Positions 47,074 to 58,705 are shown, counted from the stretch's first letter. The stretch is 64,000 nt of DNA from Madurella fahalii (GCA_029876055.1 CM056875.1:6535001-6599000); one strand, 5' to 3'. The notes: generated from the sequence alone by a model not told the origin. Program-made: numbers and translations.

Positions 47074-48551
47074 AATCCAATTCGGACACGGAAACAGAAT
47101 AACTGGTTGCAAAAAAAACAGAGCAGTCTAAGGCGGAGATCACTGTCGCGGCACTGAAGAAAGAGACTTGCGATGCTCTCAACAGCATGGGCTCCTATGC
47201 TTTAAATAGTCAAGGAATAACAGGATACTGTACAGGAGAAAGACGCTGGACGCTGTTACAGCACCAGAGCAGGTGCGCTGAGTTGGTCGTAGCAACGCGT
47301 CACGACTCACAAGCTACAGAACAACAAAGATGCCGAATATTGAGGCTGAACTCGCTGAGTCCCAAGGAAGGGCCAATAGGAGCATCCTTCAAGTTGGCAA
47401 AAGGGCCCGCTTGACAGACTTCACCGTCTGGACTTGGGGCGAGCACACAATGACGGCGACCCAAGCCCAACCACCAAGGCCTCGATGCTACGGCTCAAGT
47501 TTCAACGGAGCTGCAGGAGAGGCTGATATCCTTTAGCATGATTGGTTCACAAAGGCTCGACCAAGGTCGGCCCGTGAGGAACAATCCACGGACACATGAT
47601 CTTACCAGGTCTAGCTTGGACGTGCAGGGGATAGGCCCAGCTGCAGACTGCAGATTGCCGAGTGACTGATATTGTTGCCCAACCCGCAAGGCTCGCTGCC
47701 AAGGCGAAGCTGCTCTTCACCGACTTTCCGGAAATTACAGGATACCCAAGGTGAGAAATGATATTGCGGCTCTTCAGGGACGGTTTGCGATAGACCATGT
47801 GCAATACCGCAACGCGACACGCGCGGGCGGGTTTCTGCGGGCAACCGTTTGGCGCAGGCCGCCATGCCCTGTACTGTATAATGCCCGCAGCGCCCCAACA
47901 CCATCATGTAGGTACGGTACATCACATCGTGCTTCGGAGCCAGGGGTGCCCTGCTGGTAAGGCAACCGAGACAGTCGCCTCGCCAGGTTGCGCTTCCATC
48001 CATCATCCGAGACCACAGCAGTCACGAGGCGGCTGGATGATGATAGCCAGGCGCAGTAGGAAGCAGTCCAAGGACTGAATGCTGTGCCACCATTGCCGCA
48101 ACCAATATCCCGATGCAACTTGGCATGTCAGGAACCCATTACATGGCAGGGCCACTCCGAAGACGGAGTTGACGTAGCGCTCGGTCAACCGGCCGGCGCG
48201 GTGACCAGCATCAGAGCATTTCAACCATCAATTTAGGGCAGGCCGCAAGAGTGACTTGCAACACGTGGCAGAGGGCTGATGATGTACGGTGCGATACAAC
48301 AGGGTTTGGCTATAACAGCCCATTTTGGCCCACGACGCGGCCAAGTTTTTGGGAACGGCTGTGCAAAATCAAAAGCGTGGGCCATTCAGGAGTGAGCCGC
48401 GGGATGCACAGGCCATCCCCGTGCGCCAACCCCGTCGGCCCCACGAAGGCTCACCTTCTGCTGCTTTTGTTCACCTTCGCCAGCGCAAACCAGTCAAATT
48501 TCTCCCAAAGAACGCTTCCAGCACCTCAGCCTCGCACCACACCGCGGCAAC
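47074..48551. other. Divergent promoter region
   Basis: About 1.5 kb between the divergent C2H2 and TAF6 genes. Frames here overlap heavily with no domain or splice support. No RNA gene was recognised. Confidence 0.45.
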
Positions 48552-50048
48552 ATGGCAGCCAACATGGCGGCCAACATGGCAGCCAGCGAAGGCCCAAAGC
48601 TGCTCTGGAACCCAGACAACGTCAGAGATGTCGCTGACGCAATAGGAATCTCGCTCTCGGACGAGCCGCTGCGGGTGCTGGCCCAGGATGTCGAGTACCG
48701 CATCGGGCAGGTCATTGTCGAGTCTCTGCGCTTCATGCGCGCCGCCAACCGCACCACCCTGACTGTGCAAGACGTCTCGCAGGCGCTCAAGGTTCTCGAC
48801 GTCGAACCGCTCTACGGCTACGAGTCGACGCGGCCGCTGCGGTACGGCGAGGCCAGTCTCGGCCCCGGCCAGCCGCTCTACTACATCGACGATGAGGAGG
48901 TCGACTTTGAGAAGGTCATCAACGCGCCGTTGCCCAAGGTGCCGCGCGACATGAGCTTCACCGGTGAGTTTGCTGACGACACGCCCGCCCGCCCGCGGGC
49001 TTTGCGAAACCCGCTAACTCCATGCCCCTCCCCAGCCCACTGGCTTGCCGTCGAAGGCGTCCAGCCGTCCATCCCCCAGAACCCCACGACCGCCGAAGCC
49101 TCGTCGAAGGACCTGTTGCCAAAGGGGCCCGGCGCGAACCCCGCCCTCGCCGCGCTCGCGGGCAACGACAACGTCTCGTTCCGACCCTCGGTCAAGCACG
49201 TCATCAGCAAGGAGCTGATCCTGTACTTTGACAAGATCCAAGCCGCCATCCTCGACGACGACCCGGACGAGGAGAAGACGCGGCTGCGCGAGGCCGCGCT
49301 CGAGTCGGTCCGCTCCGACCCGGGGCTGCACCAGCTGCTCCCCTACTTCGTGACCTTCATCACCAACCAGGTCACGCACCGCCTCGACGACCTGTTCGTC
49401 CTCCGGCAGATGATGGAGCTGGCCGAGGCCGTCATCCAGAACCCGAACCTCTTCCTCGACCCCTACGCCAGCGCCCTCTCGGCCCCGGTGCTGACCTGCC
49501 TCATGTCGCGCAGGCTGGGCGGCCCCGCCGAGGACGAGGGCGCCGACGCCGTGCGCGAGCAGTACCGCCTGCGCGAGCTGGCCGCCAGCCTGCTCGAGAT
49601 GATCGCCCGCAAGTACGGCGCCACCAGCGCCCTGCTGCGGCCCAAGCTGACGCGCACGTGCCTCAAGCACTTCCTCGACCCCACCCGCACCCCCGCCGTG
49701 CTCTTCGGCGCCATCAGCGGCGTGGCCGCCTCGGGCGGGCCCGAGGCCGTGCGCGTGCTGGTGCTCCCGAACCTCAAGAGCTTCGACGCGGCCGTGCTGC
49801 AGCCCCTCCACGAGAAGGGCGAGGCCCACATGCTCGAGTTTGAGATGCTCGTGGGCGGCATCATGAAGGCGGTCGAGAGCCTGGTGGGCGGGGGCGCGGC
49901 CGTGTCGAATGGGGTGAACGGGGTCGATCTGTCCAGGGAGACGGAGCAAGTCGTTGAGTTTTTGGGCCCCATTATTGGGCAGAGGGTGGGGCGGTTGGGC
50001 AACCACGCGCTGAACAGGGCGATTTTGGAGGTCCGGCATTTGGACTAA
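48552..50048 (+). CDS. TAF6: Transcription initiation factor TFIID/SAGA subunit TAF6
   Basis: TAF6 pairs with TAF9 through a histone fold and is part of TFIID and SAGA, acting at RNA polymerase II promoters. Exons 48552-48963 and 49036-50048 give 474 aa. The 72-nt intron is in frame (GTGAGT...CCCCAG); removing it joins PRDMSFT to AHWLAVEGVQP, the conserved TAF6 linker. Residues about 15-80 form the histone fold (WNPDNVRDVADAIGISLSDE; LAQDVEYRIGQVIVESLRFM). The C-terminal half is the HEAT-repeat domain (LLPYFVTFITNQVTHRLDDL; LLEMIARKYGATSALLRPKL). The N-terminus repeats MAAN three times, so three in-frame ATGs could start translation. Coding sequence is markedly GC-rich. Confidence 0.95.
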   Translation: MAANMAANMAASEGPKLLWNPDNVRDVADAIGISLSDEPLRVLAQDVEYRIGQVIVESLRFMRAANRTTLTVQDVSQALKVLDVEPLYGYESTRPLRYGEASLGPGQPLYYIDDEEVDFEKVINAPLPKVPRDMSFTGEFADDTPARPRALRNPLTPCPSPAHWLAVEGVQPSIPQNPTTAEASSKDLLPKGPGANPALAALAGNDNVSFRPSVKHVISKELILYFDKIQAAILDDDPDEEKTRLREAALESVRSDPGLHQLLPYFVTFITNQVTHRLDDLFVLRQMMELAEAVIQNPNLFLDPYASALSAPVLTCLMSRRLGGPAEDEGADAVREQYRLRELAASLLEMIARKYGATSALLRPKLTRTCLKHFLDPTRTPAVLFGAISGVAASGGPEAVRVLVLPNLKSFDAAVLQPLHEKGEAHMLEFEMLVGGIMKAVESLVGGGAAVSNGVNGVDLSRETEQVVEFLGPIIGQRVGRLGNHALNRAILEVRHLD

Positions 50049-50504
50049 GGATTTTTTTCGTTTCGTTTGCCCTCTTGGTCGGATCGGATTCCGGGGCAGG
50101 GCGTATCGGACAGCGGGGCGTTGGGGAGGCGTTTGAAGTGGTTGACTACTCCTGAGTTGTGGCGTTGGCGTTTGGGAGCGAGGCTCTTCACAGTCGCAGT
50201 CATCAAGTGTTGGGTGAAATTTGATATATACCAATCCAGGAACACCACTAGTTGCTCGACAATGCCCTCCTATAACCATTTGTGACAAAGAAACAGGTCC
50301 TCTTGGAATTGGAATAGTCCCATACATGGTGTTCCGACTTGTCTAGGCCACCCTCTCTCACCCGACCCACGGACCAACTATCGTGACAGTTTCTCCCTAA
50401 GCTCCCCGGTCTCTCCTCGTCCCCTCCTCGGCCCGCTCTCACCCACTTCCCTTACTTCGTCCACCGAATACTTAGTCCACCGGACCCCCGCTTCCACTAA
50501 CCCC
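50049..50504. other. Shared 3' region of TAF6 and SDH3
   Basis: About 0.46 kb between two converging stop codons; no gene is seen. Confidence 0.5.
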
Positions 50505-51331
50505 TCAAAGGAAGAACGCCAGATACAGCCCGCCCACGATGGACGCGCCCCAGATGTACCAGCCGGACTTGACGATCTGCTGCCTCTTGAAGCCGTAGCA
50601 CAGGTCGAAGGCCAGGTGCCTGACGCCGTTGAGCGCGTGGAAGGTGAAGGGCCAGGCGGCCAGGAACTTGAGGCCGCCCTTGGCGGCGAGCGGGAGGGCG
50701 CCGAAGGCGGCGGCGAGCGACGCGCTCTCGAGGTGCCAGCCCAGCAGGGGCGCGGCGAGGTAGGCCGTCGCGAACACGTACAGGCCACCGCTGAAGGCCG
50801 AGCCGGTGAAGCGCTGCCAGATCGACCCGCCGAACCACGTCTGCTGCTTGTCGTAGATGTCGAGGTGGGGCGACACGGGCCGGTTGAGCCGCTGCTTGTC
50901 CAGGAGCGAGCGCGCCTCGTCGGCTGAGAGTTTCTGGGTTGCTACGGGCCTGTGGGGGGTTTGGGGGGAGATTTGATCCGTCTGGTTAGCTTTGGTGTTT
51001 TTCCCTTCCTCGTGCTTCTATTGCTTCTCATCGATTCTGGAGGGGGGGGGGGGGGGTGGTTTGGTGGGTTGGGGAATGCTATGGTCGTAATGGGCGGGGG
51101 CGGGTACGGACCTGGCCTGGGTGGTAGACAGAGGCTGGGCGAGGCCAAACTTGGCGACGTTGGCTGTGAAGAAGGCATTCGGCTTGCCGGCCACTGCAGT
51201 GTGTTGGCGCAAATGGTTAGCATCGCGCTCTCGCACAAGTGGTCGTTCCCGGTTGCTGGGGATCGAGACGGCCCAATTGGGAATTGCGTACCTCGGCGCA
51301 GCGCCGTCGTTGCTGCTCTCTGGGCAATCAT
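50505..51331 (-). CDS. SDH3: Succinate dehydrogenase cytochrome b subunit (SDH3/SDHC)
   Basis: A membrane anchor subunit of mitochondrial complex II; with Sdh4 it binds heme b and ubiquinone in the inner membrane. Exons 51331-51292, 51193-51112 and 50949-50505 give 188 aa. Introns are 98 and 162 nt; the second donor is the weak GTCCGT and the intron carries a 15-base C-run on the sense strand. Residues 1-45 are a basic, mitochondrial-type presequence (MIAQRAATTALRR). The mature part has the family signature RPVSPHLDIYDKQQTWFGGS, the ring-binding region SIWQRFTG, and HALNGVRHLAFD, which carries the heme-ligand His. Three hydrophobic helices follow the expected spacing. The protein ends YLAFFL. 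Confidence 0.93.
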
Positions 51332-53017
51332 GGTTGTGGGCTGGCGGCAGAGGGCGGGGCCGGAACCAGACTGTTGTCGTGTCGTGCAGTTGCGAGAATT
51401 GAGCTTGATGATGATGCCGGAGCTGCGAAGTTGCGCATCGAAATCGCCCCGGCAGGTCGGCACCTCGGCTTCGATACAACCAATGAGAAAACGGACAATT
51501 CGGATGCCGCGCTTGGTTGGTTGCAGGCATGGCGGCCCCACAGCCTTTGAGAGAAGAGCACGTGAGCTGAGACCGCCCCACTTTGTGTCCGCTGTTTTCA
51601 CCAACCAGCAACATCACAAAAAAACCTTCCCTCCTCTCCTCTTTTTCTTCTTCAGATAGTTCATGGGCGCCCGGCCACGGCATCGCTGCTTCGATCGGCG
51701 ATGCATATGTGGTATTGGGCACTTTGGTGTCTATGGGCGCTCAGAGAAGAAAAAGATCCGTCGTTAATCACTGTCGTCAGTTATTTCCTCAGTCTGGCGA
51801 TTGTTTCATTTTTGAGATCTACATTTCCAAGCCGGATCCTGTCTTCTGAGCAAATGCGTGGGCTCAATCGCCCAAATGTCTTAGAACAGAATGCGCATCC
51901 GAAACGTTGGGCTACTATTTGTCGTCCATTCGCATTCTGTAATTCCCTCTGTTCTCCGTTACTAGACTGCTTTGCTTCTAAGGCGTGGTTTATCGAGCCG
52001 TCGTTGCCCTCGTTTCGCCGCACCCTTTGTATCAATGATATCAACCGGATACAAGTGAGTAGCTCTCGGCTTCCGCTTACTGAATCTAGACTCTTGCCTG
52101 CATAGCCTTTAACTAGCGGGATGGCATTTACGAACCGACTCAGGTGGTTATTTTAAACGAAGTCAGCTGGATTGTCCTGCTAGTGCTCTGGCACCGGATA
52201 TCATCCACGCCAGGCCGAGTTCGCAATACTTCCGACAACAGGCTCTAATTGTCAAATGTATCTCAATCCGGATTTTCTCTACGGTTGTGCTATTGAGGTG
52301 CATTAATAGCTACTGGAGTAAAGCATGTTATTTTGCAACAAGCATCTGGTCAGTGGGGCTAACTGGATAGAGTCGACCACCTTCTTCCATTTTTCTTGGG
52401 AAGGGGTCGTCGGGAGGAGGGTGAGGCCGTGATCGAGGGCTTTCGCGAGGGTGCTGAGGGCCAAGATCCTGGCGGCGAAGTCGTCTTCTATCTTTGGGCT
52501 TTTGTGCAGCGTGCACTGCCGTGAGGAGTTTGCCCGGCTAGAGTTGGGGTGTCTGGAGTCGTTGCATCGTAACGGTAGCCATTTTGTCGTTCTAGCTGTG
52601 TTGCACAGGCCCACGCGTGTGGAGCAAGCGTTGTCAAAAGGGTGGGAGAGTGATGGTGTTAAGGTAATGCAGAATAATGGACGATGCTGTTCGGGAGAGA
52701 GATATTTTTCGTGTTACATTTCTGACTTAAAGTTAGAATAACACGTGTCCCGCACAGAGGGCAGAGGCGCAGGCTTGCCACGTAAGGAGATCCACCTCAA
52801 CACCTAAGGAAACAGGTAGAACTTCGTCAATACTGCGTTTTCTCATAATACCAGGCAAGCCGTAATCGCGCATTCTCGACCCTTCCACTCCAGAGCCAAA
52901 CTTCACGCTCATTCCATCCCGTCTACTCTGGGCATTTTCTGAACTCACCGAGAGCTCGGCAAGACTAAAGGCTCATCTCCCTATCTAAGTTGTTGAGCAC
53001 CACCAAGAACAAGTGGG
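51332..53017. other. Transition zone into the gene-poor right end
   Basis: About 1.7 kb. It starts with the SDH3 promoter. From about 52100 onward the base composition becomes more even, and frames on the minus strand (52614-52303 and 52948-52733) look like weak protein remnants, but I cannot assign them to a family. Confidence 0.4.
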
Positions 53018-53667
53018 TCACGAAAGCATCCATCCTCGAGATAGCTTAGTCAAATATCCTAAGTACGCACTGCTCTTGCCTACCACAAACTGGATCGTGT
53101 GCGAGAGCAGACACTCTTGCAGAGTCCACAGCCCCTGCAAGTACGACTCTACGCACACATAGTCCTGGTGCTCGATGTGATGTCTGTTGAGCTTGCTTTG
53201 TAGACCTTGAAGCCTTCCACAGCTGTCATACAGCAGTCGTAGATGCCATCAGACTCGCGTACGGCAATGGTTCGCTTCACCATCCTGAAAATGGTAGGAA
53301 TGGAATCCACAATTGCCAGGACCTCGTTGTCGTCACGCTGGTCCACGGTCAAAGTATTCATCCAGAACGCGCCATCGCCGGCGACCGCTGGCAGGTCGTT
53401 TGCAATAAAGTCCGCTTTCTCTTAGGAAACCTTAACCTCATAGGGGATGCCGGAGAACTTGCGCCATTCCCAAACCCCCCAAACATGAGAGAATGCGACG
53501 TGTTCGATCCCGTCAGTCCTGGCCTCGGACGAACCACGCAAACCGGATCGGTCGCGCTTCGTTTGGGGTGAGGGATTCGTCCTCAATGCCCTCTGTGACC
53601 TCGGTCGCGGGCTGCGGCAGGTCACCGTCATGTGGTCGATTGAGAGCTCGCATGGTCTAGTCTGCAA
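53018..53667 (-). pseudogene. HET-like (heterokaryon-incompatibility-type) gene relic
   Basis: Conserved-looking protein is readable on the minus strand: EHVAFSHVWGVWEWRKF, then DLPAVAGDGAFWMNTLTVDQ, IVDSIPTIFRMVKRTIAVRE, SDGIYDCCMTAVEGF, and finally YLQGLWTLQECLLSHTIQFV. This order resembles fungal HET-type proteins of non-self recognition (a V-A-x-S-x-V-W-G start, and the F-W-x-x-T-L-x-V-x-Q block). Two lesions break it. A TAA at 53424-53422 interrupts an otherwise continuing frame. A one-base shift near 53187-53197 is needed to reach the last segment, which ends at TGA (53020-53018). The 5' end is ill-defined and the usual long C-terminal half is missing. The TAA could derive from CAA by C-to-T change, as in RIP. 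Confidence 0.6.
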
Positions 53668-55780
53668 CGCTGCCGGTTAGGTGACAGTGAATATTTTTGA
53701 TGGGGTACGTCAAGCGGGGGATGCTCGGCCGCGTGGTGGATTCTTCGTAGTCAGGATGAACGGGTATTTGGTTAGGTACCTAACTAAGGCACTTAAGGGC
53801 CTGATCGGCTCCCTGATTATCAGTGGCCTTGCCGGTCGAGCAGAAAGTGATCCCGTGTAGCGCTGCTACATGGGTCTTACCAAGAAGTATCACCCGCCTG
53901 TTATCCGTCCCTTTATTCTGCCTTGAGAAATCTGGCCGCTAGGAATCTCGCCGGTTATAGGGGTATAGACGTGATTATCGTTGCTTTATATTGTTAAGTG
54001 TGGTGGCTGCACCAGAGGGTACAGTACAATACATCGTAGGCACGGGCATTACCTGAGTATTCGCGGGAGGGAGTAGCTGAGAACATGATTACTTAAAATT
54101 CTTGGTGCTCGAAAGAGTTAGGGCCCTAAAAAGTTCGAGCTTGGCATGCTCAAGCTTGTTACAGGCCACGATAGGTACTCTACCGGCAAGACGACCGGCG
54201 TAGGGAGCCGTTCAAGCCCTAAGGCTGTCTCGTCAACGTATGAAACCTGGGAAAACGAGAGGAGGTGCCTAGAGGCTAGATGCTTCGAGGTTTGGTGCCA
54301 CAGCCTCTTTACACATGTTAGGGGGGTGCCGCACACTCTGATCGGCCAGTCATCCAATTCCACCCATTAGTCAAGGAACTACTTACGTGGCTGAATCGAA
54401 TAACGCAGAAAGCGACGAGGCATCGAAGCATGATGGACGAATGACTACCACACCAATCGGGACACGGTTGCTTGTTGGCCATGTGTCTTAGAAATTCATT
54501 ACAAGAAATCAGTGCAGCTGTCTCGCTCAGTAAATTACTTTGGCTCTTGTCTGGTGTTGCTCGAGGATTTAGGCATTCTCAACGCCAGCTCTTCGTGGAT
54601 CCTATTCTTGACCTTCTATGTCGCTGTTCAAAGATGCCTTAAGTAATTAACCCGTTGGCGATGTATCCGAATAGTACCTTGCCGTTGAAACGAACCGGGG
54701 GTCTCCAGAGATGTACTAGATGACCCCCTGTTGCCAGATGGGCTGAGAGAGTTCTTTTTCCACAATGCTAAACGACTCTAACCCTCAAACATTATTAGGC
54801 GAGCCCACGAGCTGGCATATGCGGAAACGGTGCCGAGGCTTTCCAGCAACTCATATCGGTGTTTCTCAGTATCTGGGTTTGATTTGCTACAGCCTTGTGG
54901 TGGCGACATCTTCAACTCAGCTGTACTAGATGGCCTGTCTGCTGCTCGAACCTACAGGCCTCCCGCTCGTTAACTCTCTTCCATTACTATCGAAAACCGA
55001 GATAGCGGTTTGCCCGGCCTACTTTACAACGTTTTCGATATCTTAGTAATACCTCGAGCATTACCTATAGTATCGGCAATAGGATAGACAATTTTAGCGA
55101 TAAACCTATTATAGAGTAGAGGCTATAGATATTGAGTTGAGGAAAACTCCTCCCGGGAACTGGCTCCCTCTGCTCAGAATGAGACTGTTGTCATGGAGGC
55201 ACGTTATTGGCTGGGCTCTAGTAGGGACCTAAATTTTGATGCACCATAAGTAGGACCATCTAGGCTATTGATCTTCAGACAGAACAAACAATTCCACACA
55301 CTTTTTCCACACTTATTGCTCGCCCTATTGAGGGCTTTGCCTTACGTGCGAAGTAATCTCACTCAGACCAGAGGGAGATCTTTCTGCACATACTGTTTTG
55401 AGCATGTCCAGGCCGCAGGAACCTATTGTTGTAGTTGCCCGGCGTCGTCTGTCTTGTCTATCTTGTTGTCTACGATCCTCGTCCCCCCCTTTGTATTGTT
55501 GGGTCTGTGGGTGTAGATGAGTGTGTCTGCACCATTTCATTATTACTTGTTAATGGGGCTTTTTTTACCCGGCCTACATTGTCCGGTTTTTCCTATGTAT
55601 TTAGTATTAGAGGGTCTGGCAAACCCTACAGAGTAGAGCGATGTAGGAGCAATAATAATACGTGGATAAAGACTTTGTAGGCCATTTAACCCTCTAATCT
55701 GTACAGAATAAACATCTTGGAGAGTCGCGAACATCATATCTAGTTAAGGTACGTGGATTTCTATATCATCCCACCGTACG
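53668..55780. other. AT-rich, probably RIP-mutated non-coding stretch
   Basis: About 2.1 kb without an intact gene. TpA-rich words are frequent, especially about 55020-55140 and 55590-55760 (repeated CTATAG, TTAGTA, AATAATAAT-type words). This contrasts with the GC-rich core genes. It looks like old repeat or transposon DNA degraded by repeat-induced point mutation, but no transposase or reverse-transcriptase motif survives that I can identify. Confidence 0.5.
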
Positions 55781-57225
55781 TCAAACACGCCCATAGTCTT
55801 CCACTTCCCCAGTACCGTTATTGAGTGCCCTAAGCCTCAACAATGCAGAGGAAAACGACTTCAGAGCCAGATTGCCCTCAGAATCACCGTTAACCCAGGG
55901 TTCTCCCATCTGCAGCCCATGTTTTGGCCGAATACAACTGCCCAGCCATGGTATCGGTATCTCCTTCGACATGCAAATCCAAACTGCGAACACAACCAGA
56001 GTAGCTGGAATGGCAACAGCCGGATAAATCCAAAATCTATCCTGAATCACAGAACTGGCGTCCCAGTTTAGAGACGGAACCGCAAAGAGGGCCGCCAAGA
56101 ACGTCCCTGGAAGAAAAGCCATAGTCATAATGGCTATAGCCTTCATCGAAGTGCTATCCTTCTTTGCCGATCTCGCCAGAGCAATACTAGATGATGCGTC
56201 ATATCGCGTTAGGAGGTTGAAAATCTGCAAATCGTCAGCCACCACATTTCACGCCACAAAGGAACCCTCTGACATACAACCGGCAACTGATTCTTCGCCC
56301 TCTCCCGGAGGTAATCAATTCTCACCGCCCAGTCACTCATCTGCTCCCGTAGAATATGCACCGCCGAAGCCATACCCACCCCATCATCTCCCAAAAGGTC
56401 CACGAAGCCGCCGCGTTCAGCCCGGTCTGTAGCATCCCGAAGCAACTTGACATGCCGCGCGAAATCCTCCAACGAAACCAAGACCACACCAATATTCTTC
56501 GACGCCTGGGAGAGTTCACCAACACCCATCGGTTCAATTCCGGTCTCATGGGCAGGCAGCCAAGGGTTATACCCCGTCCGGGACTCAATATCGTTGATGA
56601 GCTCTTGACACTGGAGGGTGACCTGGAATGTACGCTGCATTGCCTCCATCACGGACGCCATGAGAAAGCATAGGGGATGTCCGACGGCGCTGACTTGGGC
56701 TTGGAGAGCCTCGAGCCAGGCTTCAAAGTCGTTGCGTCCGGGGGGTCCGGTGCGGACGATGATGACGCCGTTGGTTGTGCGGGATCGGGGGTGGAATGTC
56801 CAGATGAGATAGTACGTGTTTAGTGAGCTGATCATGAAGTGGTAGGCGTCTGCTTTGTTGTTCCAGGAGACCGGGGGGAATTGGTTAACGCCCCAAATCC
56901 CTTGACTTACTAGGGGGAAGTGGGTTGGGTCGAGGTTGAAAGTTTGCCAGAGCCGGAGAATCTCGCCTTTAGAGGCGTTGACTATTGGTGCCGGTTCATA
57001 CGTTTTAGGAACGTGCGGGTATTTAATGTAAAGTTTTACGAGTTTGACGGCTGGTAAGGAAGTGGGGTTTTCGAAACGTGCGAGGATGTCTGAAAGTGGT
57101 AGGCGAAGTCGATTGAACGCAGTGTCGGTTGCTGAGTTGAGAGTTATTACCTCGTGCTCAGAAGGTGCAGCTACAAATCTGATTCGAGAGAAGCTAGCAG
57201 AGGCTTGTATTCGGAGACCCTCCAT
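55781..57225 (-). CDS. CorA-like Mg2+-transporter-fold membrane protein (481-class fungal paralogue, 463 aa)
   Basis: Exons 57225-56278 and 56224-55781, joined through a 53-nt intron (GTATGT, branch GGCTGACG, TTGCAG). Splicing gives NQLPVVIFNLLTRYDASSSI, a familiar CorA-like helix. The first 310 residues are the soluble domain. The C-terminus has two membrane helices (MKAIAIMTMAFLPGTFLAAL and WIYPAVAIPATLVVFAVWI) joined by FAVPSLNW. True CorA channels carry Gly-Met-Asn at the end of helix 1; here it is absent. Many fungi have such GMN-less proteins, so magnesium transport should not be assumed. The start is the first ATG; an upstream exon is possible. The gene is intact although it sits among relics. 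Confidence 0.82.
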
Positions 57226-58025
57226 TTTTTGGCGGTGAAAATGCAAATGTCTAAGGCTGGATGATGCGAAACTTTGTAAATAGAAATCGGGCTAGAACCT
57301 GAACTTAAGGAAGAGTGAACTGGATCTGAGGTACCTATTGCTGCCTCGGATGCCAAGCGTCTGATAACTGCGCAGATGCAGCCCCACGTCCGAGACAGTC
57401 TGTAAGACCAGACCGCCTTTTCACCCACTTCCAACTTACGACAACACAGTAAATTCTAGGCCAAGTTACACCATACTTTAACTACTTCTTCGTCAATTAT
57501 CGGCTATGACCTATACGAAGCAAGATAACTAGGATGCCTATTATTTTCCAAAGGATTTATTTCTGCGGCAATCTCCGGACGGAGCTCAGACACACCGAGA
57601 AGTTTCAAATACTGGCGGGACAGATTTGTCATCCTGAAGGAGGTCTTTGACGAGGCGGAACCGAGGAGCCTTTCTCAGTGGTGGCATGGTCGGCAAAAGA
57701 GGGCCCAGTGGCACAACTTCTGACTCGTCGTTTTGATCCTGGTCCTGGGCACGACTTTTGGCGTCCTTCAGTGTGTCGAAGGCGCTTTGCAAGTGTACAG
57801 GGCTGTTAACTCGTAGGCTGGAAACACACGGAGTTCGCCATGGCGGTACTGAGGTCACCACGTGGAATGACAACCTCAATATTATATACTACTCAAGTAT
57901 TCAACCATGATTCCCCTCTACCTCGCCACACCACCCCTCACCCTCCCCTCACTGCGTCGGCTTCGCACCCCCCCGGCGGCTTCCCCAGCAACTCCGTAAT
58001 GCTCACCCTACTCAGCGATAACGGC
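57226..58025. other. Intergenic with a possible weak remnant
   Basis: About 0.8 kb. A minus-strand frame (about 57879-57586) has a charged segment that could be a gene remnant, but nothing identifies it. The 5' flank of the CorA-like gene lies at the left. Confidence 0.35.
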
Positions 58026-58450
58026 CTATGCACCGCGCGCGAATACCTCGCCGCTCCCAAGATAATCAAATGCTCCCGTCTGATTTCCCGGCACCAGCAG
58101 CGCTCGGCTATACGCATTCATATGCGGCGTGCTATGCGACTCCCACCGGTCCGGCTGGCCGCCATAGCTATTGGTAAACGCATCCCAATGGTCGTTATCG
58201 CTCACAATAATCGTCCCGTTCGGAACCCCCACGGGACTTCACACGACGTACGGGCTCGAACCCGGTTGCACCCCGCGGATGGTGATCGGGTATCCCCTGT
58301 CGTTGTCGAATTCGGATGGGGAGTCGGCCAGGCGGTAATATACAGGGAACTGCTGGCCGCTCCACTGCTCGCCCTCGCCGAGGGCCACTACCTCAATGTG
58401 GCATTTTTCGAGCGACAACTTTCCACCCGCCGTCCATATAGCGTATGTGC
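58026..58450 (-). pseudogene. Fragment of a secreted glycoside-hydrolase-like (BNR/sialidase-fold) protein
   Basis: The minus strand reads EKCHIEVVALGEGEQWSGQ, PVYYRLADSPSEFDND, PGSSPYVV, an in-frame TGA (58241-58239), then SPVGVPNGTIIVSDNDHWDA, WESHSTPHMNAYSRALLV and a stop. The PYV(V)W-x-P-x-G-x-x-N-G-T-I-x-V-S-D pattern is what I recall from fungal sialidase-superfamily hydrolases such as GH93-type arabinan-degrading enzymes. In those a Trp would sit at the TGA. Both ends of the gene are missing. Family assignment is from pattern memory and is tentative; the broken state is directly visible. Confidence 0.45.
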
Positions 58451-58705
58451 GTCTCCCTCCAACGGCTGACGGTCAACGCGTCTAACGACCTCCACCACTC
58501 ATCTTATGTTTCTACGTATGCTCACTCGCAAGAACCCATTCGCCGCTCGGTACTACGATTCTCGATAACACCTTCAAGTTCGCCCGAAAGCCAATGCTGG
58601 TAATAAAGTAATAAAACAGGACCCATACTACGACTAAGTAGTGGACCGGTGTCGACTTATCCTTCCCAGTCTTGCGTTATTCTACAACAATACGGCACTG
58701 GCACC

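Noticed and set aside
49014..50327. 437-codon minus-strand frame opposite TAF6
   Set aside because: It is the antisense shadow of GC-rich TAF6 coding sequence; low-complexity Gly/Val/Glu/Arg/Leu text with no family.
52303..52614. Minus-strand frame of 103 codons as a gene
   Set aside because: Some helical-looking sequence, but no recognised family, no splice partner and an unclear start; mentioned only as a possible remnant.
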